Below are positions 34,448 to 43,058 of a stretch of 64,000 nucleotides of DNA, in pieces; the first letter of the stretch is position 1, and each line of letters opens with the position of its first letter. The position numbers were made by a program, and so were the translations under genes. Source of the stretch: Streptomyces caniscabiei (lineage in GTDB: Bacteria; Actinomycetota; Actinomycetes; Streptomycetales; Streptomycetaceae); NCBI RefSeq assembly GCF_014930365.1, contig NZ_JABXWI010000001.1, forward strand, positions 321,958 through 385,957, given 5' to 3'. A model generated the notes under the pieces. The model was not told the DNA's origin. It made no database searches and saw nothing but the letters and a program-made list of their open reading frames with translations.

Positions 34448-35156
34448 GGCGGGGCACCTTCCACCAGGGCAGGAGCCGGTTCTCGACCGGTGTCGGCGGG
34501 CGCTTGCCGGCGGCGGGGCCGGGCGCGCCGATGGGCAGGGTGAGCACGCGGAGCTGAATGAAGTCGAAGGTGGTGCTGTTGTGGGCGGCGACGCGGTCGG
34601 CGGCGATGTTGGTCAGGTACTTCCGCATCATCAGGGCGCGGTCCGTGTGTGCCCTGTCGTCTCCTCCGTGTGTGTCCACGTAGCCGGTCCAGGCGCGGCG
34701 CAGCATGTTCTGAGCCGTGTGGCTCGGGAACGGCTGATGTTCGACCGCGGAACTGTCCACGGCGGTCAGGTCGAACCAGGGACTCACCTGAACCGATCCG
34801 TCGGAGCCGGTGTGCGCGGTTCTCGCCAGAATCCGCCGGTTGCTGGATTCGGGGTCCGGAGCGAAGAGCCGCCAGTTCTGTTCGAAGAAGGGGTACACCC
34901 ATGCGTGGATCAGCGGGCCGTATCGCTTGGAGACGGTATTGGCCGGTGCCACGTGAAGGAACACGAAAATCACGTGGACGACGCTCGTCGCCAAGCACAG
35001 GACCACGGCGGCGCGCAGTCCGGATTTCACCAGCGCCCGGGCACCCCTCCGCGACTTGCGCGGTGCGGCCGTGGCGTCAGGACATTCCTGCCTGGCCGGA
35101 CCGGAGTCGGACTGCTGGATTTCCTCCACGTCCACTGAGTCGATTCCGCTCGACAC
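34437..35156 (-). CDS. DUF5819-family protein (SdpA-like)
   Basis: A 239-residue protein with GTG start at 35156 and GGTAGG upstream. A charged cytosolic N terminus of about 45 residues, one membrane helix (about 50-70), then an extracellular domain with SKRYGPLIHAWVYPFFEQNW and RLFAPDPESSNRRILAR, the hallmark of SdpA/DUF5819. Paired and translationally coupled with the HTTM gene. The pair is probably a membrane complex acting on a secreted peptide or protein. Confidence 0.88.
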   Translation of the reverse strand: MSSGIDSVDVEEIQQSDSGPARQECPDATAAPRKSRRGARALVKSGLRAAVVLCLATSVVHVIFVFLHVAPANTVSKRYGPLIHAWVYPFFEQNWRLFAPDPESSNRRILARTAHTGSDGSVQVSPWFDLTAVDSSAVEHQPFPSHTAQNMLRRAWTGYVDTHGGDDRAHTDRALMMRKYLTNIAADRVAAHNSTTFDFIQLRVLTLPIGAPGPAAGKRPPTPVENRLLPWWKVPRHGN

Positions 35157-35302
35157 CGCCTACCTGTCTTTCTTTCTGACTTTCTCTATCAGCTGCTCGC
35201 GCCCCGGCTTTTCGCTGACTGCCACCGACGGCGCGCGGCGGACTCGATATGAATTCCGCCGTGCGCCGTCATTCGGTGAAGGGACTGACCGCAGTGCGAT
35301 GC

Positions 35303-36688
35303 CTAGCTCTCGTAGCCCTTGGGCACCTCGTCGTAGCCGTAGTTCTCGTCGGGCTTGGCATGGTCGGGCTTGCCGTGGTGGACGTGCTGCCCGTGGCCGG
35401 GCTTGCCGTCGTGGCCCGGTCCTCCGGGGTTGCCGTCGTGGCCCGGTCCTCCGGGGTTGCCGTCGTGGCCCGGTCCTCCGGGGTTGCCGTCGTCGTGGGG
35501 CCGACCCGGCGCGTCGTCGTGCCCGCCGCCGTTACCGCCGGAGGTGTTCCCGGCCGTGTTGCCCACGGTGCTCCCGGAAGTGGAGTTCCCAGCGGTGTTC
35601 CCGGCGGTGTTCCCGGACGTGTTGCCCGCGGAGTTCCCGGCGGTGTTGCCCTCAGTGTTCCCGGACGTGGTGCCTGCGACGTTGCCCGAGGTTGCACCGG
35701 GCGAGAGGATGGGCCCTCCCAAGAGGCCACCGCTGACGAGGCCACCGTTGACGAGGCCCCCACCGGTGATGCCGGTGGTGGTGCCGGTCGTCGTGCCGGT
35801 CGTCGTGCCGGTCGTCGTGCCGGTCGTCGTGCCGGTCGTCGTGCCGGTCGTCGTGCCGGTCGTCGTGCCGGTGGTGGTGGTGCCGGTCCCGCAGGTCGGC
35901 CGGGTGATCGTGTTGGTGATCATCGACACGATCCCGGACTCAGCCACAGCGCCGGCCAGTACCCGACCCTCGACCACGGCCCTGTTCTCCATGGTGATCG
36001 AGGTGTGGGCCATGAAGGTGCCCACGGAGAAGGAGTCGCTGCCGAAGCTGGCGGAACTTCCGATCTGCCAGAAGACATTGCATGCGTTGGCGCCGCCGGT
36101 GAATTCCATTCGGCTGCCGGATGCCAGCGTCAGTCCGGAGGGGACCTGGAACACCCAGACAGCGTCGGGGCCGCCGTTCAGCGTGAGAACACCGGAGTTC
36201 GTGACCACACCAGGAACGAAGTTGTACAGGCCCGGACCCAGCCCCGTCGGGCCACCCGCGCCACTGAGCTCCGAGTTGAGGGTGCCATCGACGGGGCCCC
36301 GGGCTGCGGCGACGCCGTACGCGTTCTGCAGCGCGGCATGGGCGGAGTTGGCCGGCCCGTCTGCCACGTGAACGGTTCCGTTGATCACATTGGCACACGG
36401 CGGAGACGCGGGGATCCCAGGCGGTGGCGGGTTACAGAACCCGGTGATCGAAGTCCCTGGTGACACCCCAACGTCGCCGCTGAGCAGGGAAGAACCGGTA
36501 TTGGTGACCGCCTCGCCGCCCAACACCGCGAAGCTCTCAGCAGCACCAAGGGGAACGGGGGTTGTGATGGCATTTGCATGCGTCGGCACCATTACCACTG
36601 CGGTAGCAGCGATCAACACCGTGACGACCGACGCGATCCAGGCGGGCATTGCGCGCCGCCGATACGCACCAGAGATGTTCTGCGTCAT
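35303..36688 (-). CDS. Secreted ice-binding-like (DUF3494) protein with repeat-rich tail
   Basis: A 461-residue exported protein; ATG 36688 chosen because it follows AGAGGAG and gives a signal peptide ending near THANA. Residues 38-240 are a DUF3494 domain: [66 protein letters not shown]. This beta-helical fold binds ice in some microbes and acts as an adhesin in others. The tail has more than seven TTTG repeats, then GN-rich (SGNTAGN-like) and three GNPGGPGHD units, ending in a His/Pro/Asp segment. No LPXTG motif. Probably a surface or matrix protein. Confidence 0.88.
   Translation of the reverse strand: MTQNISGAYRRRAMPAWIASVVTVLIAATAVVMVPTHANAITTPVPLGAAESFAVLGGEAVTNTGSSLLSGDVGVSPGTSITGFCNPPPPGIPASPPCANVINGTVHVADGPANSAHAALQNAYGVAAARGPVDGTLNSELSGAGGPTGLGPGLYNFVPGVVTNSGVLTLNGGPDAVWVFQVPSGLTLASGSRMEFTGGANACNVFWQIGSSASFGSDSFSVGTFMAHTSITMENRAVVEGRVLAGAVAESGIVSMITNTITRPTCGTGTTTTGTTTGTTTGTTTGTTTGTTTGTTTGTTTGTTTGITGGGLVNGGLVSGGLLGGPILSPGATSGNVAGTTSGNTEGNTAGNSAGNTSGNTAGNTAGNSTSGSTVGNTAGNTSGGNGGGHDDAPGRPHDDGNPGGPGHDGNPGGPGHDGNPGGPGHDGKPGHGQHVHHGKPDHAKPDENYGYDEVPKGYES
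35397..35492. repeat. 27-bp tandem repeat, 3.5 copies
   Basis: Units at 35397-35423, 35424-35450, 35451-35477 and a partial at 35478-35492. In frame within the ice-binding-like gene, encoding GNPGGPGHD. Confidence 0.9.
35783..35866. repeat. 12-bp tandem repeat, seven perfect copies
   Basis: gccggtcgtcgt repeats seven times without change, flanked by variants. In frame on the minus strand it encodes TTTG units. Perfect identity suggests recent expansion or active copy-number change. Confidence 0.92.
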
Positions 36689-37787
36689 CGAGGGGATTAC
36701 TCCTCTAGGGAGGTAGAGTGAATGTTTTGCTGTCCTTGTCGAGTTTCCGCGCGGAACCACTCTCCTCCGGCAAGCGCCGCAGGTTTCACGGCCGGCCGAC
36801 GGCACCCGAGAAAGAGAGTTGCTTCAGATTAACGGGCGAGGAACCATGGAGAGCGCCAAAGCGCGACGCATTCGAGTGCCTTCGACGGACACAGTCACAC
36901 CCGAATCGGAATATCACATAAAGCTAAGGGCGTGACGCCACACAATCCATATAAAGCGGAAGCCGCAGGCCGGAACCATAATGAATTTCGGAAGGGCGGG
37001 TTCGATCCGGCTGGATCCTGCGACTCGGTCATTGGTTGTTCCGCATGCCGGGAGAGCGGGTGCGAATGGACGGAGAAAGTCGCATCCTCCGACGGACCAC
37101 GGCACACAGCCCCGGCCCCAGCCCCCACGGCGGGTGCCCCCACGCAGCGGAGGCAGCGGTCGCTCGACGGACGTGATCTGCCTCGGCGTCGGTGGGGCGC
37201 TGGGGCCGGACTGCGTGCGACAACGTCGCCCCGAGCGAGGCGTGATGTCGGCTAGCAGACGCTGCTGAAGGTGGCAGGCGAGGCCCTGGTCGCCCTTGTG
37301 GGTGAGGCACGGTCTCGGTGATCGCGAAGCCGTGACCGGACGTCGGAAGCAGGAATCCGCACGGTCGTCCAGGAGCGGCCGTGGGGAAGGCCGCGATGTG
37401 TTCACTGGGGCACGGGAACCACGAAACCCCGGATGCCCGAAATGTGCACCAGGCATAGCATGGAAGCGGGTCGGCACACTCTCACGTGCGACCGGCCCGG
37501 AAGGGCGACCCCGGTGTGTATACGCCGGGGTCGTTGGCGCACGGCCGACGCGGCCACGCCGTAGCACGGCGTGATCTGTTCGTTCCGCCGATATCGTCGC
37601 CCCAAGCCCCTTGTGGTGAACGGAATCTGGCGGCGACATGCTGCCCGGGGCGTCATCGGCTCGTCGGGCCGGTCGGCGATGCGAGCCTGTGCCGGGCGAC
37701 GGTGGCTTCCGCATTGCCAGGACGTCGGGTCAAAAGCCCCGGACGCCTCGCAGCCGGTACCCCCGCGGGGCATCGGCCCAGGGGATC
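36689..37787. other. 1.1-kb stretch without a supported gene
   Basis: Upstream of the ice-binding-like gene the first 300 bases are comparatively AT-rich and probably hold its promoter. The 140-bp dispersed repeat copy B lies at 37144-37283. From 37284 to 37787 no frame on either strand has a convincing start or family. Confidence 0.5.
37144..37283. repeat. Dispersed 140-bp repeat, copy B
   Basis: Gap-free match to 20073-20212 at about 85 percent identity. It carries no coding sequence I can support. Confidence 0.85.
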
Positions 37788-38381
37788 TCAGACAGCGCGT
37801 CGGGCGCGGTGGCGGGCTTCCCGGAGCCGTACCTTCGACGGGAGGCGGTCCAGGCCGGCCGAGTCTCGTGCGTGTGCGAGCGTTTCCCGGCTCAGTCGCC
37901 CCAGAGTCCGCGCTGGATCGGCGTGAGGTTCCAGCAGCAGCCGTACGCGTGCGGTGGGAGCGGTACGTCGGCCCGCCAGCCGTACATGAGCCCGTGAGAC
38001 CCCGTCCAGGGCTTGCGCCTCTTCCTCGATGACGTGCTCCAGCGTGCGGCCGTCGAGCCGGGCCGCCGGGCCGTCTTCGATGTCGACGAGGACCTGGCCC
38101 AGGCGGTGTCTGCGTTGCGCGAGGAGCCACCACAGCAGCAGGACCAGCAGCACGGCGAGCACCGCGATGACGGTCGGCCACCACCAGCCTTCCTCCCGCC
38201 ACCGGGTGCGCCCCTCGGCGCCCAGCACCACATCGCCCGGCCCGCGGAAGGGCCACCAGCCCGGCACGTCGAAATGCCAGCGACGCTGCAGATCCAGGCC
38301 ACCCAGCAGTACGCCGCCGCCCAGGGCGAACAGTCCGAGGCCGAGCAGCCCCAGCAGTACCCGGTTCACTGTCTTGAGCAT
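37788..38381 (-). CDS. amaP: Alkaline shock response membrane anchor protein AmaP-like
   Basis: A 197-residue protein with GAGG upstream of ATG 38381. Two membrane helices (about 7-28 and 65-88) with an intervening extracellular segment, followed by a cytosolic domain with RLDGRTLEHVIEEEAQALDG and RVRLLLEPHADP, as in AmaP proteins that anchor Asp23 at the membrane. It is the last gene of a five-gene minus-strand envelope-stress operon with Asp23-like and DUF6286 genes. Confidence 0.82.
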   Translation of the reverse strand: MLKTVNRVLLGLLGLGLFALGGGVLLGGLDLQRRWHFDVPGWWPFRGPGDVVLGAEGRTRWREEGWWWPTVIAVLAVLLVLLLWWLLAQRRHRLGQVLVDIEDGPAARLDGRTLEHVIEEEAQALDGVSRAHVRLAGRRTAPTARVRLLLEPHADPARTLGRLSRETLAHARDSAGLDRLPSKVRLREARHRARRAV

Positions 38382-38391
38382 CAAGATCGCC

Positions 38392-39081
38392 TCAGTCCTT
38401 CTTGGGGCGCCGGACGCGCACGGTCAGCGTGGGTCGCCGGGCGAGACGCAAGGACGTCACGGTTTCCCCCAGCGTGGCGTCCAGGTCGGTGCGGACCTCC
38501 TCAAGATCGCGGAAATGTGCCCGTGCCAGGGCTTTGACCTTGCGGCGGCCGACAGCGACCCGTGCCGACTGGACACCGGGGACCTGCATGGCCCGGTCGC
38601 GCAGAACCAGGGCTGCCGCACGGCGGTCGAGCCCGGCGCGGACCTCCTCTGTCCCGGGGGCACCGGTGGGCTTCCGCATGGGCAGCAGCCTGCGCAGACC
38701 CGGCGTCACCGCCAGCAGGAAGAGCCACAGGCCAAGGGCCATCGCGACAGCGGCCCCGACGATCATCCAGGTGTCGTCCAGCGGCCGTGTGGCCAGCTCC
38801 TCGGCGAGCCGCCGCCGCCAGCGCATCGCACTTCGGCCCGCCCGCACCGAGACCACGTCGTACAGGAGCAGTCCGGTGGCCGCGGCGGACAGCAGCGCCA
38901 CCAGGGCCGCGGGAATCCGCCGTGCCGACCAGAAACGGCGCGCCGACCGGCGTGATCCGTCTCCCGCCTCCGTCGCATCCGCGCCCGGCCCCGGAGGGTT
39001 ATCGGCGGACGGCACCGCCGGGCCGGGGTCGGAGGAAGGGGCGCTGTCGCCGGTCGGCCGCCGCCAGGTGTGCGCGCTCAT
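38392..39081 (-). CDS. DUF6286 membrane protein
   Basis: A 229-residue protein; ATG 39081 has GAGGGTGAG upstream and overlaps the preceding stop by ATGA. After a disordered N terminus come two membrane helices (about 55-75 and 105-125), then a cytosolic domain (VRAGLDRRAAALVLRDRAMQ, RVAVGRRKVKALARAHF) related to the Asp23/AmaP alpha-beta fold. DUF6286 genes regularly accompany Asp23 genes in Streptomyces. Function presumed in membrane stress. Confidence 0.85.
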   Translation of the reverse strand: MSAHTWRRPTGDSAPSSDPGPAVPSADNPPGPGADATEAGDGSRRSARRFWSARRIPAALVALLSAAATGLLLYDVVSVRAGRSAMRWRRRLAEELATRPLDDTWMIVGAAVAMALGLWLFLLAVTPGLRRLLPMRKPTGAPGTEEVRAGLDRRAAALVLRDRAMQVPGVQSARVAVGRRKVKALARAHFRDLEEVRTDLDATLGETVTSLRLARRPTLTVRVRRPKKD

Positions 39082-39524
39082 CTCACCCTCTTCTGGTCCG
39101 TGTGCCGCGTGTGCACCGAGTGCAGCCTCTCGACCGACACCACGAGGTCGGACACCTCCATGCCGGCCCATGTGCTGAGCCGTTCGGTGACCTCCCGGCG
39201 CACCGCGGCGCACTGCGCCCCGATGTCGGACGGATAGCCGAGGTCGACGGTGATGCGCACCCGCGCCTCGCCGAGCACCGCCTGCCGTACGGCGGCGGGT
39301 TCGGCGTCTCGTCCCTCGGTGTTCCGCTCCGGTGCCCGCCGCACGGATGTATTCACGTGGGGCGGCCGGCGGCCGGGTGGTACGTGGCCGGTCGACTCGG
39401 TGAACCGGGTCAGCGCCTCGCGCGCCGCCCGGGAAGCGATCTTCGCGACGACCCGGTCGGCGACGGTGATCGCGCCGCGCTCCCCGCGGGGGACGCCCGG
39501 ACGCCGATCTGCTTCACCGGTCAC
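39078..39524 (-). CDS. Asp23/Gls24-family envelope stress protein 1
   Basis: A 148-residue Asp23-like protein with GTG start at 39524, overlapping the previous gene's stop. It has GAITVADRVVAKIASRAARE and, after a 40-residue insertion of low conservation, ARVRITVDLGYPSDIGAQCA and WAGMEVSDLVVSVERL. Asp23 proteins form submembrane assemblies anchored by AmaP. Translationally coupled on both sides. Confidence 0.87.
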   Translation of the reverse strand: MTGEADRRPGVPRGERGAITVADRVVAKIASRAAREALTRFTESTGHVPPGRRPPHVNTSVRRAPERNTEGRDAEPAAVRQAVLGEARVRITVDLGYPSDIGAQCAAVRREVTERLSTWAGMEVSDLVVSVERLHSVHTRHTDQKRVR

Positions 39525-39748
39525 TGCCGCCAGTCTCCCCGAGTGCGTCGCCGGTCGTCGCGGATCCGCTCCTGCCGGTCCCGGCGGCGGACGAAGTCGC
39601 CCGGTTCGAGATCACCTTCCATGAACCGCCCGACCACGAGACCGAGGACACCCAGCCCCAGCACCAGCACGAAAGCCCAGAAGTCGCCGAAATACGCGGC
39701 GAAACCCAGCGCCATTCCGGCCATCAAGCCCACCACGGCCCTGCTCAT
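39521..39748 (-). CDS. Small membrane protein of the Asp23 operon
   Basis: A 75-residue protein with two membrane helices (MSRAVVGLMAGMALGFAAYF and FVLVLGLGVLGLVVG) and a charged C-terminal tail. It resembles the DUF2273-like small proteins found beside Asp23 and AmaP genes. ATG 39748 has GGGAG upstream; GTG 39751 is an alternative. Confidence 0.75.
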   Translation of the reverse strand: MSRAVVGLMAGMALGFAAYFGDFWAFVLVLGLGVLGLVVGRFMEGDLEPGDFVRRRDRQERIRDDRRRTRGDWRQ

Positions 39749-39786
39749 CACGTGCTCCCTCGCTCAAGCGGGCTGCTCCGCCCCGG

Positions 39787-40218
39787 CTACCGGATCCGCT
39801 GCCGCTCTTCCTCTTCGTCCTCCTCGTCCGGCAGCTTCACGTCGCTGACCATGAGGTTGACTTCCACGACCTCCCGACCCGCCATCCGCTCCACCGCGGA
39901 GATCACGTTCTCCCGCACCGCACCGGCCACGTCCGTGATCGAGACGCCGTAGTCGACGACGACCTCCAGATCGATGGCCGCTTGCAGCTCTCCGACCTCG
40001 ACACTGACCCCGCGCGTGACGGATTTGCCGCTGTCGGAGCCAGGCATGCGCTCCCGCATGGATCCCATCGAGCGCGCGAATCCGCTGCCCAGGGCGTGGA
40101 CGCCGGGCACGTCCCGTGCCGCCATTCCGGCGATCTTCTCCACCACCACGTCGGCGATGGCCGTCCGGCCGCGCGAACCGGGCGCATGGCCCTGCCTTAC
40201 GCCGGTGTTCTCGGTCAT
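39787..40218 (-). CDS. Asp23/Gls24-family envelope stress protein 2
   Basis: A 143-residue canonical Asp23: RTAIADVVVEKIAGMAARDV, PGVHALG, SVEVGELQAAIDLEVVVDYG and VNLMVSDVKLPDEEDEEE. ATG 40218 has GGAGG close upstream. First gene of the operon, with a promoter candidate at about 40271-40276, and divergent from a two-domain Asp23-like gene. Expected to form a cytosolic network tied to the membrane by AmaP. Confidence 0.9.
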   Translation of the reverse strand: MTENTGVRQGHAPGSRGRTAIADVVVEKIAGMAARDVPGVHALGSGFARSMGSMRERMPGSDSGKSVTRGVSVEVGELQAAIDLEVVVDYGVSITDVAGAVRENVISAVERMAGREVVEVNLMVSDVKLPDEEDEEEERQRIR

Positions 40219-40270
40219 CGGGATTCCTCCCTCTGAGGCGCACACAGCACTCACCGGTACGATTAAAGTC

Positions 40271-40276
40271 ATTCTA
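40271..40276 (-). promoter_or_regulatory. Candidate -10 box of the Asp23 operon
   Basis: TAGAAT on the minus strand (attcta on plus) matches the vegetative Streptomyces -10 consensus and lies in a 40-base AT-rich island between divergent genes. Predicted leader about 45 bases. No confident -35 box is visible. Confidence 0.4.
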
Positions 40277-40321
40277 GTGTATTTAGACCTAATTTGAGCC
40301 GCGGAGGAGGGTGAGGGGACG

Positions 40322-41152
40322 GTGGCAGTCGAGGCGTGGACGCAGGCAGTACGGCATCAGCTCGCCCTGGGCAGACTGCTCCCGCTCGGCGGGCCCGACG
40401 ACGGGACATGGATCACCGAGCAAGCGGCCGTCCGGGACCTCGGGCGCGCGGCCGACGAAATTCCCGGTGTCCGGCTGGAGACCCTGCGCATCGGGTCGGC
40501 ACCGCACGAGCCCGCGTCCGAGCCGGCTGTCCGTCCGCCGGCCAGCGCGCTTCCGCCCGGCCCGCTCAGGATCGAAGCCACCTTCGCGGCATCACTCGGG
40601 GAGCCACTGCCTCACACCGCCGACCAGTTGAGGAGCGCACTGCTCAACTGGGCCTCTGAACGGCTCGGCCTGGTCACCGTGACAGCCGACCTGCGGGTGA
40701 CGGATCTCCTTGAGGGTCCGGAGACAGTCGAGAAGTCGCGGACCACAGCGGAGCCCATGAGGCCGGCGCCGAAAGCCGCAGCCGCAGCCGCAGCCGCAGC
40801 CGCACGAAGCTCACCCCCGGTGACCGGAACAGGATCCATGCAGGGGCCCGTCGGGGAGCTCGCGGACGTCGTGACGGGCGTTCCGGGCGTCGCCCGCCTC
40901 ACCGCCGTGCCGGGTAGCCGCCCGGTCAAGGTGGAGGACCATGACGATCCACCCGGTCGGCACGTCGAGATCCACCTCGCGGTCGCCCCCGGACACCATC
41001 CATTGGTGGTCGCCCGCGCCGTCCGGGACGCCGTAGCCGACGCAGTCATCACCAGCACCGCCGGCACCACGGGCTCGGTCACCGTCGCCGTCCTCGTCAC
41101 AGAAACCGCGGCCTGGCCGCCCAGGCGTCCAGGGCCGTCGGCGCCGAGGTGA
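40322..41152 (+). CDS. Two-domain Asp23-like protein (annotated in Streptomyces as nucleopolyhedrovirus P10-like)
   Basis: A 276-residue soluble protein with GTG start at 40322 and GGAGG upstream. Two alpha/beta modules of Asp23 type: residues about 1-125 (LRIEATFAASLGEPLPHTAD, LGLVTVTADLRVTDL) and about 165-265 (VGELADVVTGVPGVARLTAV, VEIHLAVAPGHHPLVVARAV, VTVAVLVTET). A ten-alanine linker from five GCCGCA hexamers (40775-40804) joins them. The P10 name is a historical mislabel. Divergent from the Asp23 operon and probably co-regulated. Confidence 0.8.
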   Translation: MAVEAWTQAVRHQLALGRLLPLGGPDDGTWITEQAAVRDLGRAADEIPGVRLETLRIGSAPHEPASEPAVRPPASALPPGPLRIEATFAASLGEPLPHTADQLRSALLNWASERLGLVTVTADLRVTDLLEGPETVEKSRTTAEPMRPAPKAAAAAAAAAARSSPPVTGTGSMQGPVGELADVVTGVPGVARLTAVPGSRPVKVEDHDDPPGRHVEIHLAVAPGHHPLVVARAVRDAVADAVITSTAGTTGSVTVAVLVTETAAWPPRRPGPSAPR

Positions 41153-41602
41153 CGGGTGCCTCGATCACGAATGGCGTCAGCCGCGGTGGGCCCAGCTCAC
41201 CCCGCTCCACCCGGCTGGGACACGACTCGTACGGAGCCGCACGGACCCGTACGGAGCCGCACGGACCCGTACGGACCCGTACGGACCCGTACGGTCACCG
41301 CGCTGAGCGCCCCTCAGCGCTCAGCCGGACGCACATCACCGGCCGGCGTCGTGCCATGAAGGCGCCCACATCTCTCGCTGCAGAAGCCCTGCCCCGTCAC
41401 GGTGTAAGACCTGCCCGGCAGGGCACTCGCAGCCAGACAGGAGGTTTGCACGGCCGCCGACTGACGAAGCAAACATCGTCCTCGCTCCGCGGTCGCGCGA
41501 TGCGCTTCCCGCTGCGGAGGAAGCGCATACCCAGCTGCGGCCCGGTCTCAGCGGCTCCCCAGGCGGCGCCGAGCCACTGCCTCCTTCGGAGAGAGTCTCA
41601 TC
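41153..41602 (+). other. Gap before the desaturase gene
   Basis: A 450-base stretch with the 10-bp repeat array at 41231-41290 and, at about 41301-41325, an inverted repeat (gctgagcg ... cgctcagc) that may terminate the preceding gene. The rest shows no gene. Confidence 0.5.
41231..41290. repeat. 10-bp tandem repeat, six units
   Basis: Units acggacccgt or acggagccgc repeat at an exact 10-bp period, creating CCGTACGG palindromes at junctions. The helical period places the palindromes on one face of the DNA. Confidence 0.9.
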
Positions 41603-42685
41603 ATGAGCAGCAATACGACGGTTCGCCCCCTCCTTCTCCCGAAGACATCGGGCAGCGACTTCGCCCGATTGTCGCGAAAGATCGCTGATGCCGGCCTGAT
41701 GGGGCGCCGTCCCGGCTATTACGCACTGCGGATCGCGGGGGTGGCCGCGCTCTACGTCGGTGGGTGGGGCGCCGTCGCACTCGTCGGCGACAGTTGGTGG
41801 ACCCTGGCGGTCGCCGCCTTTCTGGCCGTGGTCTTCGGCCAGGTTGCCCTACTCGCCCATGACGCGGCCCACCGTCAGGTGTTCCGCCGACGCCGGGCCA
41901 GCGAAGCATCAGGGCGGATCGCCGGCGCCGGCGTCGGGATGGGCTACGGCTGGTGGCAGGACAAGCACACCCGCCATCACGCCAACCCCAACCACGAGGA
42001 ACTCGACCCCGACCTCGACCCCGACCTGCTGGTCTGGTCCCAGGATCAGGCCCGGGCCGCCAAGGGGCTACCCCGTCTGATCGGCCGCTGGCAGGCGTTC
42101 CTGTTCTTTCCGCTCCTCACCCTGGAGGGGTTCAACCTGCACGTGTCGAGCGTGAAGGCGCTGGCCAACCGCTCGCTCAAACACCGAACTCTCGACGGCA
42201 CCCTGCTGTTCACGCACTTCGCGCTCTACCTGACCGTCCTGCTGTGGCTGATGCCGCCCGGCATGGCGATCGCCTTCCTCGCCGTCCACCAGGGCCTGTT
42301 CGGCATCTACTTGGGCTCCCTCTTCGCGCCCAACCACAAGGGCATGCCGATCCTGACAGGCGAGGACCGCCCGGACTTCCTGCGCCGCCAAGTGCTCACC
42401 TCACGCAACGTGCGCGGCGGCCTGTTCACCGACATCGCACTGGGCGGGCTGAACCATCAGATCGAGCACCACCTGTTCCCCAGCATGCCCAGCCCCAACC
42501 TGCGCAAGGCCCGGACCGTCGTGCGGCGCCACTGCCAGGAACTGGGTCTGGACTACGTGGAGACCGGGCTGCTCACCTCCTACCGCCTGGCCCTCGCCAG
42601 TCTCCATCAGGCCGGAGCACCGCTCCGGCGCGCCCACGTCCCGGCCCAGGAACGTGCGGCAGCCATCGGCGGCGGTGACGTGTAG
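41603..42685 (+). CDS. Membrane fatty acid desaturase
   Basis: A 360-residue integral membrane desaturase with ATG 41603 and CGGAGAGAG upstream. The three di-iron histidine boxes are HDAAH, HTRHH and QIEHH; the Q-containing third box is typical of acyl-lipid front-end-like desaturases (delta-5/6 group), which many actinobacterial acyl-CoA desaturases resemble. Four membrane helices lie in two pairs. It introduces a double bond using oxygen and an electron donor not encoded nearby. Downstream of the envelope-stress genes, it suggests membrane-fluidity adjustment. Confidence 0.93.
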   Translation: MSSNTTVRPLLLPKTSGSDFARLSRKIADAGLMGRRPGYYALRIAGVAALYVGGWGAVALVGDSWWTLAVAAFLAVVFGQVALLAHDAAHRQVFRRRRASEASGRIAGAGVGMGYGWWQDKHTRHHANPNHEELDPDLDPDLLVWSQDQARAAKGLPRLIGRWQAFLFFPLLTLEGFNLHVSSVKALANRSLKHRTLDGTLLFTHFALYLTVLLWLMPPGMAIAFLAVHQGLFGIYLGSLFAPNHKGMPILTGEDRPDFLRRQVLTSRNVRGGLFTDIALGGLNHQIEHHLFPSMPSPNLRKARTVVRRHCQELGLDYVETGLLTSYRLALASLHQAGAPLRRAHVPAQERAAAIGGGDV

Positions 42686-43058
42686 CGGGACGGCACACAC
42701 CCGCCCCGTCGAGAGCGGTAGGGAGCGACGGGCGTGGCGACGTCTCACCACAGCCTGGGACACGGCCGGCCCGGCAGTCCTGGAACCGGGCTCCGAGAGC
42801 TTCGGGAAGCGGGTGCCGCCGGACGGCTCGCACCCGAACCGGGATCGGCGCTGCGACGCGACCGCCAACCGAGACGGATGGCGTTTGCGGGCGCCGCAGC
42901 ACTATTGGTTGCCCAACTCCTGCCGAGAAGACAGGACTTCAACGAGTGCGCCGCAGTGGACACGGACGGACCCGGCGGCACCGAGGTGATACTCCGCCAT
43001 CTCCGGTATGACGACGTGGGCCGCCGCCCTCGCCTGGCGCAGGCTCGGCGGAAATCTT
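42686..43058. other. Gap between desaturase and vapC
   Basis: A 373-base stretch. A plus frame from GTG 42734 reads protein-like in part (GLRELREAGAAGRLAPEPG) but codon use weakens after 42900 and it runs into the vapC region, so I do not call it. Nothing else seen. Confidence 0.4.

Noticed and set aside
35397..35866. Regular repeats that superficially resemble a CRISPR array
   Set aside because: Units are 12 or 27 bp, contiguous without spacers, and stay in frame with the secreted protein; no cas genes are present.
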